64,000 nucleotides of DNA, taken from assembly GCA_028023455.1 (NCBI GenBank), contig JAQFVV010000050.1, forward strand, positions 2,188,411-2,252,410. Reading direction: 5' to 3'. The DNA comes from Epiperipatus broadwayi. Its lineage: Eukaryota; Onychophora; Udeonychophora; Euonychophora; Peripatidae. The translations under genes and the position numbers were made by a program. Below, one piece after another: positions 46,414 through 57,231 of the stretch (positions within the stretch are counted from its first letter, which is position 1; each line of letters opens with the position of its first letter). Below the pieces are notes generated by a model. The model worked only from the letters and a program-made list of their open reading frames with translations. It ran no database searches and was not told the origin of the DNA.

Positions 46414-46805
46414 TCATCTATTAGACAGACCCACATAGCCTCTTGAGCATTGAAAACATGGAATTTCATAAACTCCTTGGTGTTTCAAAAATATTCTGTC
46501 TTTAGGTTTATATAAAAAATCACCAATTTTTTTACCAGTAGAAAAAGTAGTCTTTATGTTAAAACAAGATAGTCTTCTACTGATTTTATCAGTAACCCTC
46601 CTAATGTAAGGCAAAATTACTCTATTAAAAGAGGAATTGTCAATTCTATCCTCTTTTTTCTTTTTAGTATGAATGTTATATAAAGCCGTACATATGATGT
46701 TTTTATTATAATTATTAGAAAGCAGAATACTTTTTGTAAGTTCTATTTCTTGAGAAAGATATTTTTTATCAGATAAATTATAAACTCTAGTGAAAAGATT
46801 TTTTG
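46414..46805 (-). pseudogene. Penelope-like linker and start of GIY-YIG domain
   Basis: The minus strand keeps one mostly open frame from about 46805: FTRVYNLSDKKYLSQEI, LPYIRRVTDKISRRL (the 'LPY..G.T.KI.R.L' linker block), NIKTTFSTGKKIGDFL, then GVYEIPCFQCSRGYVGLSNR. The last is the GIY-YIG core, with GVY as the first strand and GYVG as the second, plus a CxxC pair as in metazoan Penelope-like elements. A stop follows at about 46414. Confidence 0.9.
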
Positions 46806-47165
46806 CTACAGAAAAAATTGTGCAGGAAGATGATGAGAATTAAAATTAAGATATGTGTTTGTATGGGTGGATTTTCTGTAAACTGATATTGATAATGTTT
46901 CATCACATTTTCTTGCAATGGAAACATCTAGAAAAGAAAGCGATCTGTTATTTTCCATTTCCATAGTAAATTTAATATTTGGATGCCAATTATTTATAAA
47001 AACAAGAAAATAATTTAAAGAATCAATGCCATGATGCCATATGACAAATGTATCATCCACATATCTCAATCAAACAGAGGGGTTTTTAATAGCTGCACAT
47101 AATACTTGACTTTCAAAATTGTCCATGAAAAGATCAGCAATGACCGGTGATAGTGGAGATCCCAT
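46806..47165 (-). pseudogene. Penelope-like reverse transcriptase fragment
   Basis: Minus-strand reading from 47165 gives MGSPLSPVIADLFMDNFES (motif B with its Gly-Ser-Pro-Leu-Ser-Pro) and then, after an in-frame TGA at 47070-47072, LRYVDDTFVIWHHG. Here YVDD (47052-47063) is the catalytic motif C. FLDVSIARK and SVYRKSTHTNTYL follow, the standard downstream blocks of Penelope-like enzymes. The 'start' at 47069 is a TTG inside the domain. Fingers and motif A are missing. Confidence 0.93.
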
Positions 47166-47529
47166 CGAAAATAATTAAGGACATTATCAGTTAGATGGTC
47201 ATATGACATTCATACAATAGATGTGAAAGAACTGAGTTAAGATCTAACTTCACTTTTGAGTGCTTTACCATGCCAATTTAAATATGCAGTAAAGATTGCT
47301 CAAACTCTACCATTTTCTTTTTATATCTTAAAATTTTTACATGAACATAATACATTTCCTATTAAGTAACCCATGCTATAAACGTATACCATATTTATAG
47401 ATAGAAGACATAAATCTAACAATTAAAAACTGTATATGTTCACATATGTAGTTACTCTCATTTATTAAGTGTAGTATCAAGCAGTAAACTTTGGTGGATT
47501 AATTATTTAAACTAATTTGTCGTCTTTAC
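47166..47529. other. spacer between two Penelope-like relics
   Basis: AT-rich sequence of about 360 bp without coding signature separates the truncated element from the next relic. I could not tell whether it belongs to either. Confidence 0.4.
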
Positions 47530-47870
47530 TAGCTTTTTATTGTTCAATCATGTTCTTTTCCTTTATCACTTATTGTTCATCCTGTCTGTCCTATATATAC
47601 CTTATTACAATTTCCACACTCAATTTTACAAATGATTCCTCCCTTACTGTTAATACAATTTATCCTATTTGTATTATATAACCATCTATCTAAAGACTTA
47701 CTATTTTTCCAAGCTATTCTTATATTATTTGATAATTACTCTCTTACTAATTTCTTATACACTTCCCTTGAATATGGAATAGTCATCCACTTACAATCTT
47801 TATATTTATTCTTATCATAGTTATTTTGACTATTTATATTTTGATTTCTAAAAATATTTTAATTACTTTT
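47530..47870 (-). pseudogene. second Penelope-like GIY-YIG relic
   Basis: On the minus strand a single frame from about 47805 reads CKWMTIPYSREVYKKLVRE, then a stop, NNIRIAWKNSKSLDRWL, GGIICKIECGNCNKVYIG, QTG, another stop, then a K-EH helix. The block with C-x2-C and NKVYIGQTG is the second strand of a GIY-YIG nuclease in its 'CNKVYIGQTGR' form. It differs clearly from the neighbouring copy (GYVGLSNR), so it is a different Penelope-like lineage. The plus-strand open frame 47632-47820 is its shadow. Confidence 0.82.
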
Positions 47871-48099
47871 CTTTTATATCCTATTTTAACGTAATCATTC
47901 TCTACTTCTAATTTTTGCTCATATGCCTCTTTCTTATGACATTAATAATTGCATTCTATAATTAGTATCCTTCACCATGTAATTTTAAAAATTAATTAGT
48001 CATTTTAGTGCTAAATAATTTTTTAAAAAGTTGTTTTCTGATGTTCATTATCACATATAAAAATGGTTATATTTTTTATTTTTATTTATATTTTTTTTA

Positions 48100-48440
48100 T
48101 AGTTTAAGAAAAAAAAAAAAAAGAAAATTTATCTGAAAAACGGAAAACTGTATTTTAATTTTAGATTACCAGATATTTTTTGTTAATTAACCCACATTGC
48201 ATTATATATATGTTCATCATTTGTTTAGCATTATATAGATAGTACATTATTATAGTTTGATTATAAGTGTTAAACTTTATGCACTCATAACTTTGGCATC
48301 AATCACTTTATGTAAATATATTAATAAGTATTACTAATCATTTATTAAACTAGAGATTATCCCTAGCCCAAATATATATTTTTTTATTATATTTATTTAA
48401 GACTTAATCTTATGAAATAATAAATACTTTTGGGTGTATC
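48100..48440 (-). repeat. A-rich tract and 360-bp family fragment
   Basis: An A run lies at about 48111-48122. The stretch 'gtattactaatcatttatta' to 'agagattatccctagccc' (48332-48372) matches the recurring phrase of the array at 44.5-45.6 kb. Flanks to 48690 are AT-rich with no gene. Confidence 0.5.
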
Positions 48441-48693
48441 ATTTTTTATAGTTAAGAGTCATTTGTGAAGTGAATCAATTGTTATTATTTGAATCCCATC
48501 GTTGCATATATTTTATAACCATATAACTTAATAGTTTTCCATGATCATATAATTATGCTATAAAATTGATATTATATAGTTTTATCACTATTCCTATAAT
48601 AGTTAAAAGAAAATAGTATTGTTTAAAAAAATACAAAAAAGGGGGGTGTTATTATAATTAAAATAATTCACTAAATACTGAAAATACATTTTA

Positions 48694-49120
48694 AAGATGT
48701 GTTTTATCAGTTCTTATTTATGGATGTGAGACTTGGACACATAAGAGAAAAACAATACAGAGACTTCAGACCACTCAAAGAAGTATGGAGAGATGCATGT
48801 TGGGAGTTACAAGAAGAGATCGAAAATGCAATATATGGGTAAGAGAACAAACGGGTGTTACTGATCTCATTGAAAAAAATAAAAGATTGAAGTGGAGTTG
48901 CACTGGACATGTTGCTAGAAGAGATGATAGTAAATAGACAATTGAACTCTTAAACTGGATTCCAAGAGATTGTTAAAGATCCAGAAAGAGACCACATGTG
49001 AGATGGATGATATAAGAAAGTGTGCAGGGATGATGTAGAGAAGAGAAGCTAAAGATAGGAGAAGATGGATCGAAATTGGAAAGACCTTCATCCTGCAGTG
49101 GATTGATAATGGTTGATGAT
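48694..49120 (+). mobile_element. LINE-A 3' fragment, copy 8
   Basis: It starts with 'gatgtgttttatcagttctt' (the VLPVLTYG block) and runs through the C-terminal blocks to 'ttgatgatgatgc' at about 49118. Small deletions (for example near 49005) and stops break the frame. The minus-strand frame 48707-48910 is a shadow that recurs in other copies. Confidence 0.9.
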
Positions 49121-49574
49121 GATGCTTATAATCATATAATATAGAAATAAGATTTTTTAAAAAACAACAATATTTTATTCCACTTACATATATTTTTCTC
49201 TTTTATTTTTGAAAATATATAATTAATTTTATTTTATAATTCTTTTTATTTTTTTTTTTTTAAAATTGATCTATAATCATAATTATGTAAATTTTCAAAA
49301 ATTAATTTAAAACTTTCATATAAACTTTTTTTTTTAATGAATAATTTTTTTTTATTCTTCCTGACAGACGTCACATAACTTTTTATTAGCAAATTATTTT
49401 TTTTAATAATAATATTTGATATATTATATTTTTATTTTTTATTTATAAATTGTACATTAAAAATCATTAACTAAACAATTGTTTTCAATTAGAACTTATA
49501 ATGAAGTATGTACGATTTATATACTAAATTTAACACTGCACATCAAAAACAGAAATATATCTATATATATTCAT
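49121..49574. other. AT homopolymer-rich spacer
   Basis: Long T and A runs dominate. The plus-strand open frame 49508-49714 overlaps the SINE that follows, so it is not a gene. Confidence 0.5.
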
Positions 49575-49672
49575 ATGTCAATGCATCAGCTGGGAAGCGA
49601 ACCCGCAACAACTGTCTGCAAGCAACTGCTTGCAAGGCAGCTGCACTGACCTCTCCGCTACCAACGCTTGAC
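49575..49672 (-). mobile_element. SINE-1 copy (minus strand)
   Basis: The minus strand reads 'gtcaagcgttggtagcgga', 'gaggtcagtgcagctgcc', 'ttgcaagcagttgcttgc', 'ttgcgggttcgcttcccagc' and 'tgatgcattgacat'. GGGTTCGCTTCCCAG is the B-box region. It matches the copy at 60134 closely, including the 'gtcaagc.ttgg' start. Confidence 0.88.
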
Positions 49673-49854
49673 AGCAGAAATAAATTTGAAATGAATTTAA
49701 AAATGTTTTTTTAATGAAAGCCAAAGCTTCTTGTCGTATGAAACATATGTTACTTTAAAAATTGATTTTGGCCATATTTCAATTATTATCATACCTGAAA
49801 AATCCACTGTGGATATTTTGGAACATATTTTTATTGATTAAACATTAAGATTGA

Positions 49855-50357
49855 TCACCATTGTCATCAACCATTAGCAGTCTGTTGCAGGATGGTCTCT
49901 TCAAGTTCAATCTATCTTCTCTGATCTCTAGCCTCTCTTCTCCACACCACCTCTGGCTACTTTCTTATTTCATCCATCCATCTCACATATGGTCTCTTTC
50001 TGGGTCTTCTACAATCTCTTGGAATCCAGTTTAAGATTGCAATTGACCATTTATTATAATTTCTTCTAGAAATATGTCCAGTCCAACTCCACTTCAATCA
50101 TTTAATTCTTTCAACAATGTCATGTATTGCATTTTCAAACTCCTCTTGTTACTCCTAACATGTATCTCTCCGTACTTCTTTGAGTCGTCTGAAGTTTCCA
50201 TATTGCCCCTCTATTAAGGGTCTGCCTCAGATCCTTAAGTAAGAACTAGTAAAACACATTTATTAAAGAGCTTTCTTTTTAAGCATGTACACTTATTTCC
50301 TTCTATCAAAAGCACCCAACCAAGTTTAATTCTATGATTAATTTCATCCCATTATGT
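49855..50357 (-). mobile_element. LINE-A fragment, copy 9 (minus strand)
   Basis: The plus strand reads 'gcagtctgttgcaggatgg', 'catatggtctctttctgggt', 'tctcttggaatccagtttaa' and on to 'ctatgattaatttcatccc' at about 50350: the reverse complement of LINE-A from 3' end to thumb. It meets a plus-strand LINE-A piece at about 50358, so the two are in inverted orientation. Confidence 0.88.
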
Positions 50358-50525
50358 AAAAGGAAGGTTTTTAATAAATATGTTTTACCAGTTCTTACTT
50401 ATGGATCTGAGAGTAGGACACCTAATAGAGGAGCAAGACAAAAACTTTGGATCACCCAAAGAAGTATGGGGAGTTGCATGCTAGGAGTAACAAGAAGAGA
50501 TTGAAAATGCAATATATGGGCAAAA
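50358..50525 (+). mobile_element. LINE-A short fragment, copy 10, inverted next to copy 9
   Basis: 'aaaaggaaggtttttaataa' to 'gatctgagag' and 'agtaacaagaagagattg' is the thumb to early C-terminal region in plus orientation. It covers sequence that the abutting minus copy also contains, so this is not a simple 5' inversion by twin priming; two insertions or a rearrangement is more likely. Confidence 0.82.
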
Positions 50526-50588
50526 TTGGTATAGTAATAAATATAATGCGTCAAAAGTATATCTAGCTTTATTCTGTTATTTTTTTTT

Positions 50589-50869
50589 ATCTAAATCAGG
50601 GTTATCAAATTTAATTAATCCAAGGGCCACATCAAAAAATATCCAAGAACCACACCCAAAATAATAAACACTGTATGTATATATATATATCGTATTTATT
50701 ATATGGTGTTTATAAAAGAAAATCATGTAAATAGTAGACAATATATAATAATCGCTTTATCCATTCAAATTACTTTCTTTATTCACTTGAAAAAATCAAA
50801 ACCTTTAGGTTGCACATAACCTTTTAATAGTCGCCTCCAGGTAGTATTTTGGACAGCCCTGATCTAAAT
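50589..50869. mobile_element. hAT-like MITE with 8-bp target duplication
   Basis: The 265-bp element 50597-50861 begins CAGGGTTATCAAA and ends TTTGGACAGCCCTG, imperfect inverted termini of the CAGGG-type found on hAT transposons. An exact 8-bp duplication ATCTAAAT flanks it (50589-50596 and 50862-50869), the duplication length characteristic of hAT. No transposase is encoded; a TA microsatellite sits inside. It was presumably moved by a transposase elsewhere. Confidence 0.85.
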
Positions 50870-51014
50870 AAAATTAATAAAACAGTTTGCTTTGTACAAT
50901 AATTCATTACTAATAATGATATTCTTCTCATCTAATCTGTTTTAGAATTTAATATCTCATAAGTTATATATATATATATATATGAAGATGTTTACTATAT
51001 ATATATATATATAT

Positions 51015-51076
51015 ATAACGAAACTTGAATATATTCCAAATATATTCAATTTTGGAATATATTCAAGTTTCGTTAT
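51015..51076. repeat. perfect 26-bp inverted repeat
   Basis: The arm ATAACGAAACTTGAATATAT... (51015-51040) and its exact reverse complement (51051-51076) flank a 10-bp loop. TA microsatellites lie just upstream (50966-50982 and 50995-51016). The perfect arms imply a recent origin or ongoing homogenisation. Confidence 0.88.
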
Positions 51077-52289
51077 TGTATTATTAATATTAGCGGACCT
51101 TTTATTTTGTTTTATATATATGTAACCAATCTATTATTTTTATATCTGCCTCACACCCTTCTGAAGCCTGTTATAAAAGTTTGAACTGTCATATTGTGAA
51201 AAGTATTCAAATTAATTCCTAACACTACATGTATTTCACATAACAAACCTTTAATCATTAGGTAAGCTGGAGATTTGAACCCTGGAATCTCCACACAGAT
51301 TCAATATTCAAAATGTTCTATATATATATATTATTTATAACCAGTTTGATTTTTAAATTGGTCATACATATATTACAAATATTTAATATCAATATTTAAT
51401 ATATACACATATATATGGATTAAAAATATCTAGTGTCTGAATATTCTAGCATCTCATTGAGGAGAGACATTGGTTCAAAATCAATTTGGGAATGGGGATA
51501 ATTCTAGATAAAAATTTTGAATACTTTCTCTTGCGCATTTATCGATAAAGCTTGATTAGAGTATTAGCAAGATCATTATTTATAATACAAGCTTATCAAG
51601 TTAAGTCACGTGATGTGTGACTTGATTTTATTTACTATTATATATATATACATTAGTATATATATATAGTTGAAGTTTTTAAAATAAACATTTCTTTGAT
51701 ATTTTTATTTTTTCTGCAATTTTTTTAGAGAGTCTAAGTCTTTCTGACAGAAACATGGAGACATTTGTCAGGTGATTGTTTTATTTTTGTCTTTATCGCA
51801 ACTTGGTGAAGTTCGAATAGGATCAAAATGACAAGAAAACTCAACCTTGTCATTCATTTCCGTAGAAAATGACAATGATTAATATAAACAACCAAGTAAA
51901 ATAAAATAAAATATTAAAACTATAATATAAATAACAATATTTTCGAAAAAAATATCACTTTCATCTGGCCTCAATATTACCATTTTTATGCTACATTGCA
52001 ACGCAATGCCCACTCACACAAGCACACGTGTGTGTAGAAAATAGCAAATAACTCCACACTAATAAATATGAAAACAATTAACTACATTATTTAACATGAA
52101 GAAAGATTTAATTTCAAAATTCAAAAATTACCCAGCAGCCTTCAAATTGGTTAGCACCATATCTACAGCTAGTGATGCAATAATATTCATATACATATAA
52201 CAATTACTTGTGAATGAGTATGTTGCAACTCCAGGGGGGGGTGCTATACAAATGAGGTCTGAAATAATTGTATATACCAATCAGTGAAT
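51077..52289. other. non-coding stretch with old repeat fragments
   Basis: No gene is visible. The sequence 'ccttctgaagcctgttataa' to 'ttgaactgtcat' (51160-51200) resembles Penelope-like terminal segments, and 'tcattgaggagagacattgg' (51453) resembles 7518 and 22716. A run of G (52232-52240) and TA tracts are also present. Confidence 0.4.
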
Positions 52290-53640
52290 CACAAAGTATG
52301 TCCACATATGAGAATTGCTGGACCATTTATTTCATTTTTATGGCGTTATCTTTTAATTTCTTTAGAAGAAAACTTCTTTTTGAAATACTTCAACACTATG
52401 TTTAATGGTAGTTCTCCAATGTATCTTATTCTCTGCCATATCTGTTTGATGGAAAGAGTCAACATTGTATTTCTATAGAATGTCCTTGTGTTTCTTCCAT
52501 AAAAACCATGTTCAAGTATATTTTACAGGTTGAATCCTATGAAGATGTGATTTTACATTAGTGGGCTCTATAGTCTCAAAGCCAGCAAGTTGAAAAGACA
52601 TACCAACTGATTTTATAATTTTGCCACAACATTTTAAAAATTTTATGGAGCATCCATTAATAAGACTTTTTTATTACCTTTATATTGCATTAATGCCCAA
52701 GTACCACTACCATACAATAATTACATAAAATAACAGCTCTATATACACTTATCTCAATTGCAATAGTTATGTCTCTGATAAAATATCCTATCCAATATTA
52801 AAGTTGGCAACAAAAATGTGTTGTGCATTTACAACTAATTCCATATCAGATTAAAAAATCTATCAAAGTATTAAATTGGCCTATTTTTTCAAAGTGATTA
52901 CCATCCGAGATAAAATTTGCAGAAGATTTTTCCTTCTATCACTGATTGATAAAGAACTTAATATTTTGGAACATTAATTGTTAAATGGCAGTCTTTAAAT
53001 TTACATTTAAAACTTTAAGTATATTCAGTACATCATCTTTTGAACTGGTATAATTCGCATAATTATCAACATATTGTAAGTCCAAAATCCATGAAGTAGA
53101 AGTTCTTGCTTTTGCTTTTAAATGATTGAAATTAAAAATTCCACCATCAAACCTGTATCTTATATTGATCGTGTCTGATTAAGGCAACTATAAACAACCC
53201 AGAAACAACTGTCACAAAAATTGAAAACACTATAAGCAATTCCAAAGATAACTGTCACAAATGGTTGAAATCAATATTGGAGTAACCATACATCCTTGTT
53301 TAACAACAGTTTTCATTTCAACTGTCTTAGATTTTCCACTTGTAGTAGTAACATTTCTTTACATTCCATCATGTTGAAACTATGTAATATGAACAAATTT
53401 TTGTGGATAAACAAATGATTTCAAACTATGCCATATACCTTTTAATTAACTGGATCAAATGATGATCACATTTATTAAAAAATCACATTATTAATATTGA
53501 TTTTAGTTTTGATTTAACTGAATGCAGTTGAAAAGCTGCTTTGGAGTATCTCCAATTAGTTATGAACCACAACTCATTAATTTTCTGTTTCCAAATGTTC
53601 ACTTCTAACTGTACTTCAGTTTTTTTTTTACAATCACAAA
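52290..53640 (-). mobile_element. LINE-B relic with reverse-transcriptase motifs (minus strand)
   Basis: Read on the minus strand, pieces of a LINE reverse transcriptase appear in order. KTVVKQGCMVTPILIS is motif B (about 53265-53310; family form 'VKQGC.L.P.LF'), RYRFDGGIFN lies at about 53137-53172 and LDLQYVDNYANY at about 53050-53085 (motif C, with YVDN replacing the expected [FY]ADD). A 'YCMVVVLGH' remnant of the thumb YG block and DMAENKIHWRTTIKHSVEVF near 52390-52445 follow. Frames change repeatedly and stops are frequent. The last block matches the plus-strand copy at 29.0 kb, which defines the family. It is inactive: catalytic Asp lost and no continuous ORF. The plus frame 52284-52478 is a shadow. 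Confidence 0.82.
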
Positions 53641-54680
53641 AGTGAGATGTGGCATATTCTTAACTCTGATAATATTAATATAATGTGTGGATAAAAAGAC
53701 TACCAAAAATGAAAAATAAATGAAAAGCTTAAGTCGTATCTATTTCAGATCAAGCTTCCAATTGCATTCCATTATTACTCAAATAATTCAATGTTGGAAC
53801 TTTAACTATTAGTATGATCTCTTTTAATAGGTTTTTATTTTTTTATTTTTTTACAGGAAATGACTATAGATGCAAAAGTAGTGAATACTAGTTGGTAACA
53901 TTTGGAATTTAACATTAATCCTCATGCTTGTACAGTCATATATTCTATCTTGTGTACTCATTGGACATCAGATGATATTTTGATATAAAATCCCCTATCT
54001 TCAGACTGTCTGGTTTATAACTTTCATCATAATAAGTGAATATTAGGATTAAATGCTGGAACAAATAATTTACCCTTCTAGCAGCCACTTTCCATTTATC
54101 TATTATTATTCAAACTAGCAATCTAAAGTTAAAAATACTGAAAAGTTTAAAACTCAAGCTAACTCACATATATAGCTATATATCTCTGATACAAGTAGTT
54201 ACTATCTGTTTTGAGACCTCAGCTTATCTTTTTTGTATCCTTTGTTTAGAAATGTTAATACACCATCATTTACTCATATACTTCACCAAACTTTTATCTT
54301 CACCCTGCTTTAAATCAAAGAATAGAACACCTACAGTTGTTATAGAGCTGTTATGTCAAAATGACTATAGAAAGTAACATAGTGTTTAGCTGAGTTAGCC
54401 CGAGTTTAAAATCTTGTGGGTTTTTTTTTTTAAATGTCTACATTATTAGTCTAAATAATAGAAAAGAATAAGGGATGGCTGTTTGACGCATAAGTGAATT
54501 AGGTTTGGCATCCTATCTTGCATTCATTCATTAATCTTACAATAAATGTCTTTAAATAGGATAATAATAATTACTCTTGGAAGTCTATGAGAAGTAAAGT
54601 GATATTGTTAGCATTAACTTCTATTCTATGTTAAAATTGATTGCTTCTATATGGGTGTGTACATATGTAACACTATTTGT
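53641..54680. other. gene-free spacer left of LTR element B
   Basis: AT-rich DNA without recognisable coding, RNA or repeat features. A T run lies at about 54421-54430. Confidence 0.45.
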
Positions 54681-54688
54681 ATATATAT

Positions 54689-56607
54689 TGTAACGGAATA
54701 TAATATCCCATCACATTATTTTAAAATTAAAATAAAAGATCATAAATAAAAAAATTGAAATTTAAAAACTGTTTAACATATATATAGATCGCATGATGGA
54801 CAACTTTAAAAACTTTTAAAAATTAAAAATATTTGAAAGTAATTTTTTTTGTAAAAAAGTAAAGATATAAAGATTGATATTTTAAAAATAGAAATAATGT
54901 TGATTTCTATAGTCTTAGAAAAAGGAAATGATTGTCTTATTAATTAAATGATTGTTCAAAAGCAAACTACCTCATGAGGCATGTAAAATAAATTAAGTGG
55001 TCAGATAAGAGAATACAAAGGAATTAAATGACCAATGCAAACACGAAAATGACAGCACGGACCATAACTGAAACACGAATGGATTAGTGACGTCTTGCTC
55101 ATTGAATCTCCAGATCTAATGATAAGAGACTAATAAAAATATAAAAGCCAAATTATTATTATAATTGTGATCTTAGAGCTGACTATGAATAGATCGTTAT
55201 AACTAGCTATATTGCAGATTTTCACGATGTGGAAGTCTGCAATAAATTTAATTTTCCGGACAACCAGCTGAGGCCTCTGGATGACAGTTCCTGACCAAAT
55301 GCATGGCAAGTCGCAGTTTTATTTCAAAGAAGGACAAAATCTACGAAAGTGATCATGAAGATGGACTTCTCAATCTATTAAATCCATAAAGTATGAACTA
55401 TTGTATCTATCTAATAACTTTCCTAAAATTGCAAGTAATTAATAACTGAAAATAAGAACTCTTGTCTGACTTAAAGAATGCAAACTCCATTATTGATATT
55501 TTTTTATGTAGATGTTTAAGCAATCATTTCCAGTTCATTTTTTTTTTGTGTGTGTATTATGTTTTAACTAAAATGTATTAAATTTAAAGTTGGGTGTAGA
55601 TAGCTGCATGGATAAAGATTAATAACTATGTTTAAATTCGTTTATGTTTAATTTAACAGATTTTAATTTCAGGCTATTTGTTTGTGGTTGTGTCAGTGCT
55701 AGTGGAGAGATATATAGACGTTTATATTAATGTAATGTGAAGCGTGTTTAGCATACAGGGCAACGTGCCCAACTGAATGCATGACCCCAAAGAGGCAGTC
55801 ATATCATTGAAAATGGTCGCAGATGTATTTCCTGCACCATTGACCCCTCCTAGCTCTATGGACAGGGATTTATAAGACGGCAGAAAGACTGCTTTCCCCC
55901 ATATGTAGCACTCTTTAAAAAAAATTATATACATGATTCCTTAGTCAGACAGAGGCACTTTCCTGATCTAGACCTGGATCATTTCCTTCAAATAATATCA
56001 CGCTGCCAGATGCACATTCCTGTGGCATGATTTTATGCTAGCATCTTCGTATTGCATTGATTGCTACTATATATCTGGAAGCAGGCATTGGGTTGACTAC
56101 AAACTTTTAGTCTGAGATTGAATGAATGTTTTGATAAGTTTTTAAGTAAAAAAAAAAACTATGTAGACTATCTATGCTCGACATGCTAAAGTAAAATATA
56201 ATTGAAATATCCATCTGTGCGATCTATTTAAAATAGTAATTTAAATTAAAAAAAAAAATATTAATGTTAAAATCTAAAAATAAATTTAATCTTCAATTTT
56301 AAATGTGCGTTAATAAAAATCTATTTGTGTGTTAATTACTGGCAGTGGCTTCTTTTATTTTATTGTTCTAAATATTTAATATATACTTTGAGAATAGAAG
56401 TCTATTGAAACTTATAAAATGTTTAAAATCTCTGCTACTCTATGAGCTAGTGACCTTGGGCAAACGGTCAGAATAATATATATAAGAAAATTTTTTGAAT
56501 CTTAACTTACGTATCTGCCTACTATATAAATTTTTCTAGGTTCAAATGCCTAGATGGCGCCCGTGTAGTGCGGATACCTTTAAGGCTCTTTTCATTGACC
56601 ATTAAAA
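54689..56607 (+). repeat. LTR element B, left LTR
   Basis: It begins TGTAACGGAATATAATATCC and ends 'cattgaccattaaaa' at about 56607. Length is about 1919 bp. A minus-strand open frame of 70 codons at 55722-55934 lies inside; in the right LTR an extra A near its start disrupts the same frame, so it is not maintained. The AT-rich LTR has GC-richer islands near 55240-55300 and 55740-56000. Confidence 0.88.
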
Positions 56608-56626
56608 TGGTGCCCAACATGGGGCC
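56608..56626 (+). promoter_or_regulatory. primer-binding site of LTR element B
   Basis: TGGTGCCCAACATGGGGCC lies directly after the left LTR. It has the TGG start and the 'cccaac.tgggg' body of a common tRNA primer-site class, and is similar to the site in element A after allowing a 2-base insertion there. Shared primer type suggests a related helper lineage, but LTR sequences of A and B are otherwise unalike by eye. Confidence 0.75.
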
Positions 56627-57231
56627 AATCTTTAATAAACCACGAGTGCCCTGAGAATGTTAAAAATAAATCATGCCAGTAAGATTTTTATTTAAAAATG
56701 AGTATATATATTTGTGTATTAACGTAATGTTATAGTCCGATATTTAATAAACCATGAGTACCTTGAAAATGAAGCCCATAATAATTTTTTCAGAAATCAG
56801 AATATATTGTTTGTATTATATATAGTTTGAATTTTGTGTAAGAAGTACTGCCAGAGAGAAAATTGCACATATGTAGAAATAAATGCGAGGAATAAAACGT
56901 AATAATTAATATAAATCATAATTTAAAAAAAAAAAAAAGTCTAAAATCACGTAACTTCTTTGACTTGCCTAAGTTAAAAATGAAATGTAGGGAAAAGGGA
57001 ACTATTGAGGGAGGAGGTGTAATCTCAGCTGGGGTGAAAAGGAAAGAATAGTCAGCATTTTTTGTCTTGTAATTACTAACCAAAGTTATGTCTTTTCATT
57101 AATAACCAAAGTTTTGTCCTTTTAAAAAAAAAAAAATTAGTTTAATCAATTTGTGTAACGTCATTACTAACACTAAGTAAATTCTTTTTTTTTTTTTAAT
57201 GTTTTTGTTTTTTTGACGAAGTTTACTGATA
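56627..57231 (+). other. interior of LTR element B, non-coding
   Basis: About 600 bp. It holds a diverged direct repeat: 'tttaataaaccacgagtgcc' at about 56631 and 'tttaataaaccatgagtacc' at about 56740. A purine-rich block lies at 56988-57050 and a T run at 57185-57197. No ORF of note and no gag or pol motif. The sequence just before the right LTR (gtttactgata) is not a clear polypurine tract; the purine block about 180 bp upstream may be the remnant. Confidence 0.65.

Larger units (their letters stand above)
45926..47165 (-). mobile_element. Penelope-like element, reverse transcriptase plus GIY-YIG (truncated)
   Basis: A minus-strand Penelope-like element, 5'-truncated within the reverse transcriptase at about 47165 and reaching its 3' non-coding end at about 45926. 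Order from 5': RT motif B, RT motif C, linker, GIY-YIG nuclease. The frame is broken by a TGA just before the catalytic motif, by a frameshift near 46806, and by stops near 46430 and 46290. Penelope-like retroelements combine a telomerase-related reverse transcriptase with a GIY-YIG nuclease that nicks the target. This copy is dead but well preserved relative to the others in the window. Confidence 0.9.

Noticed and set aside
55722-55934. 70-codon minus ORF in the left LTR of element B
   Set aside because: In the right LTR an extra A breaks the same frame, so it is not maintained; no known motif.
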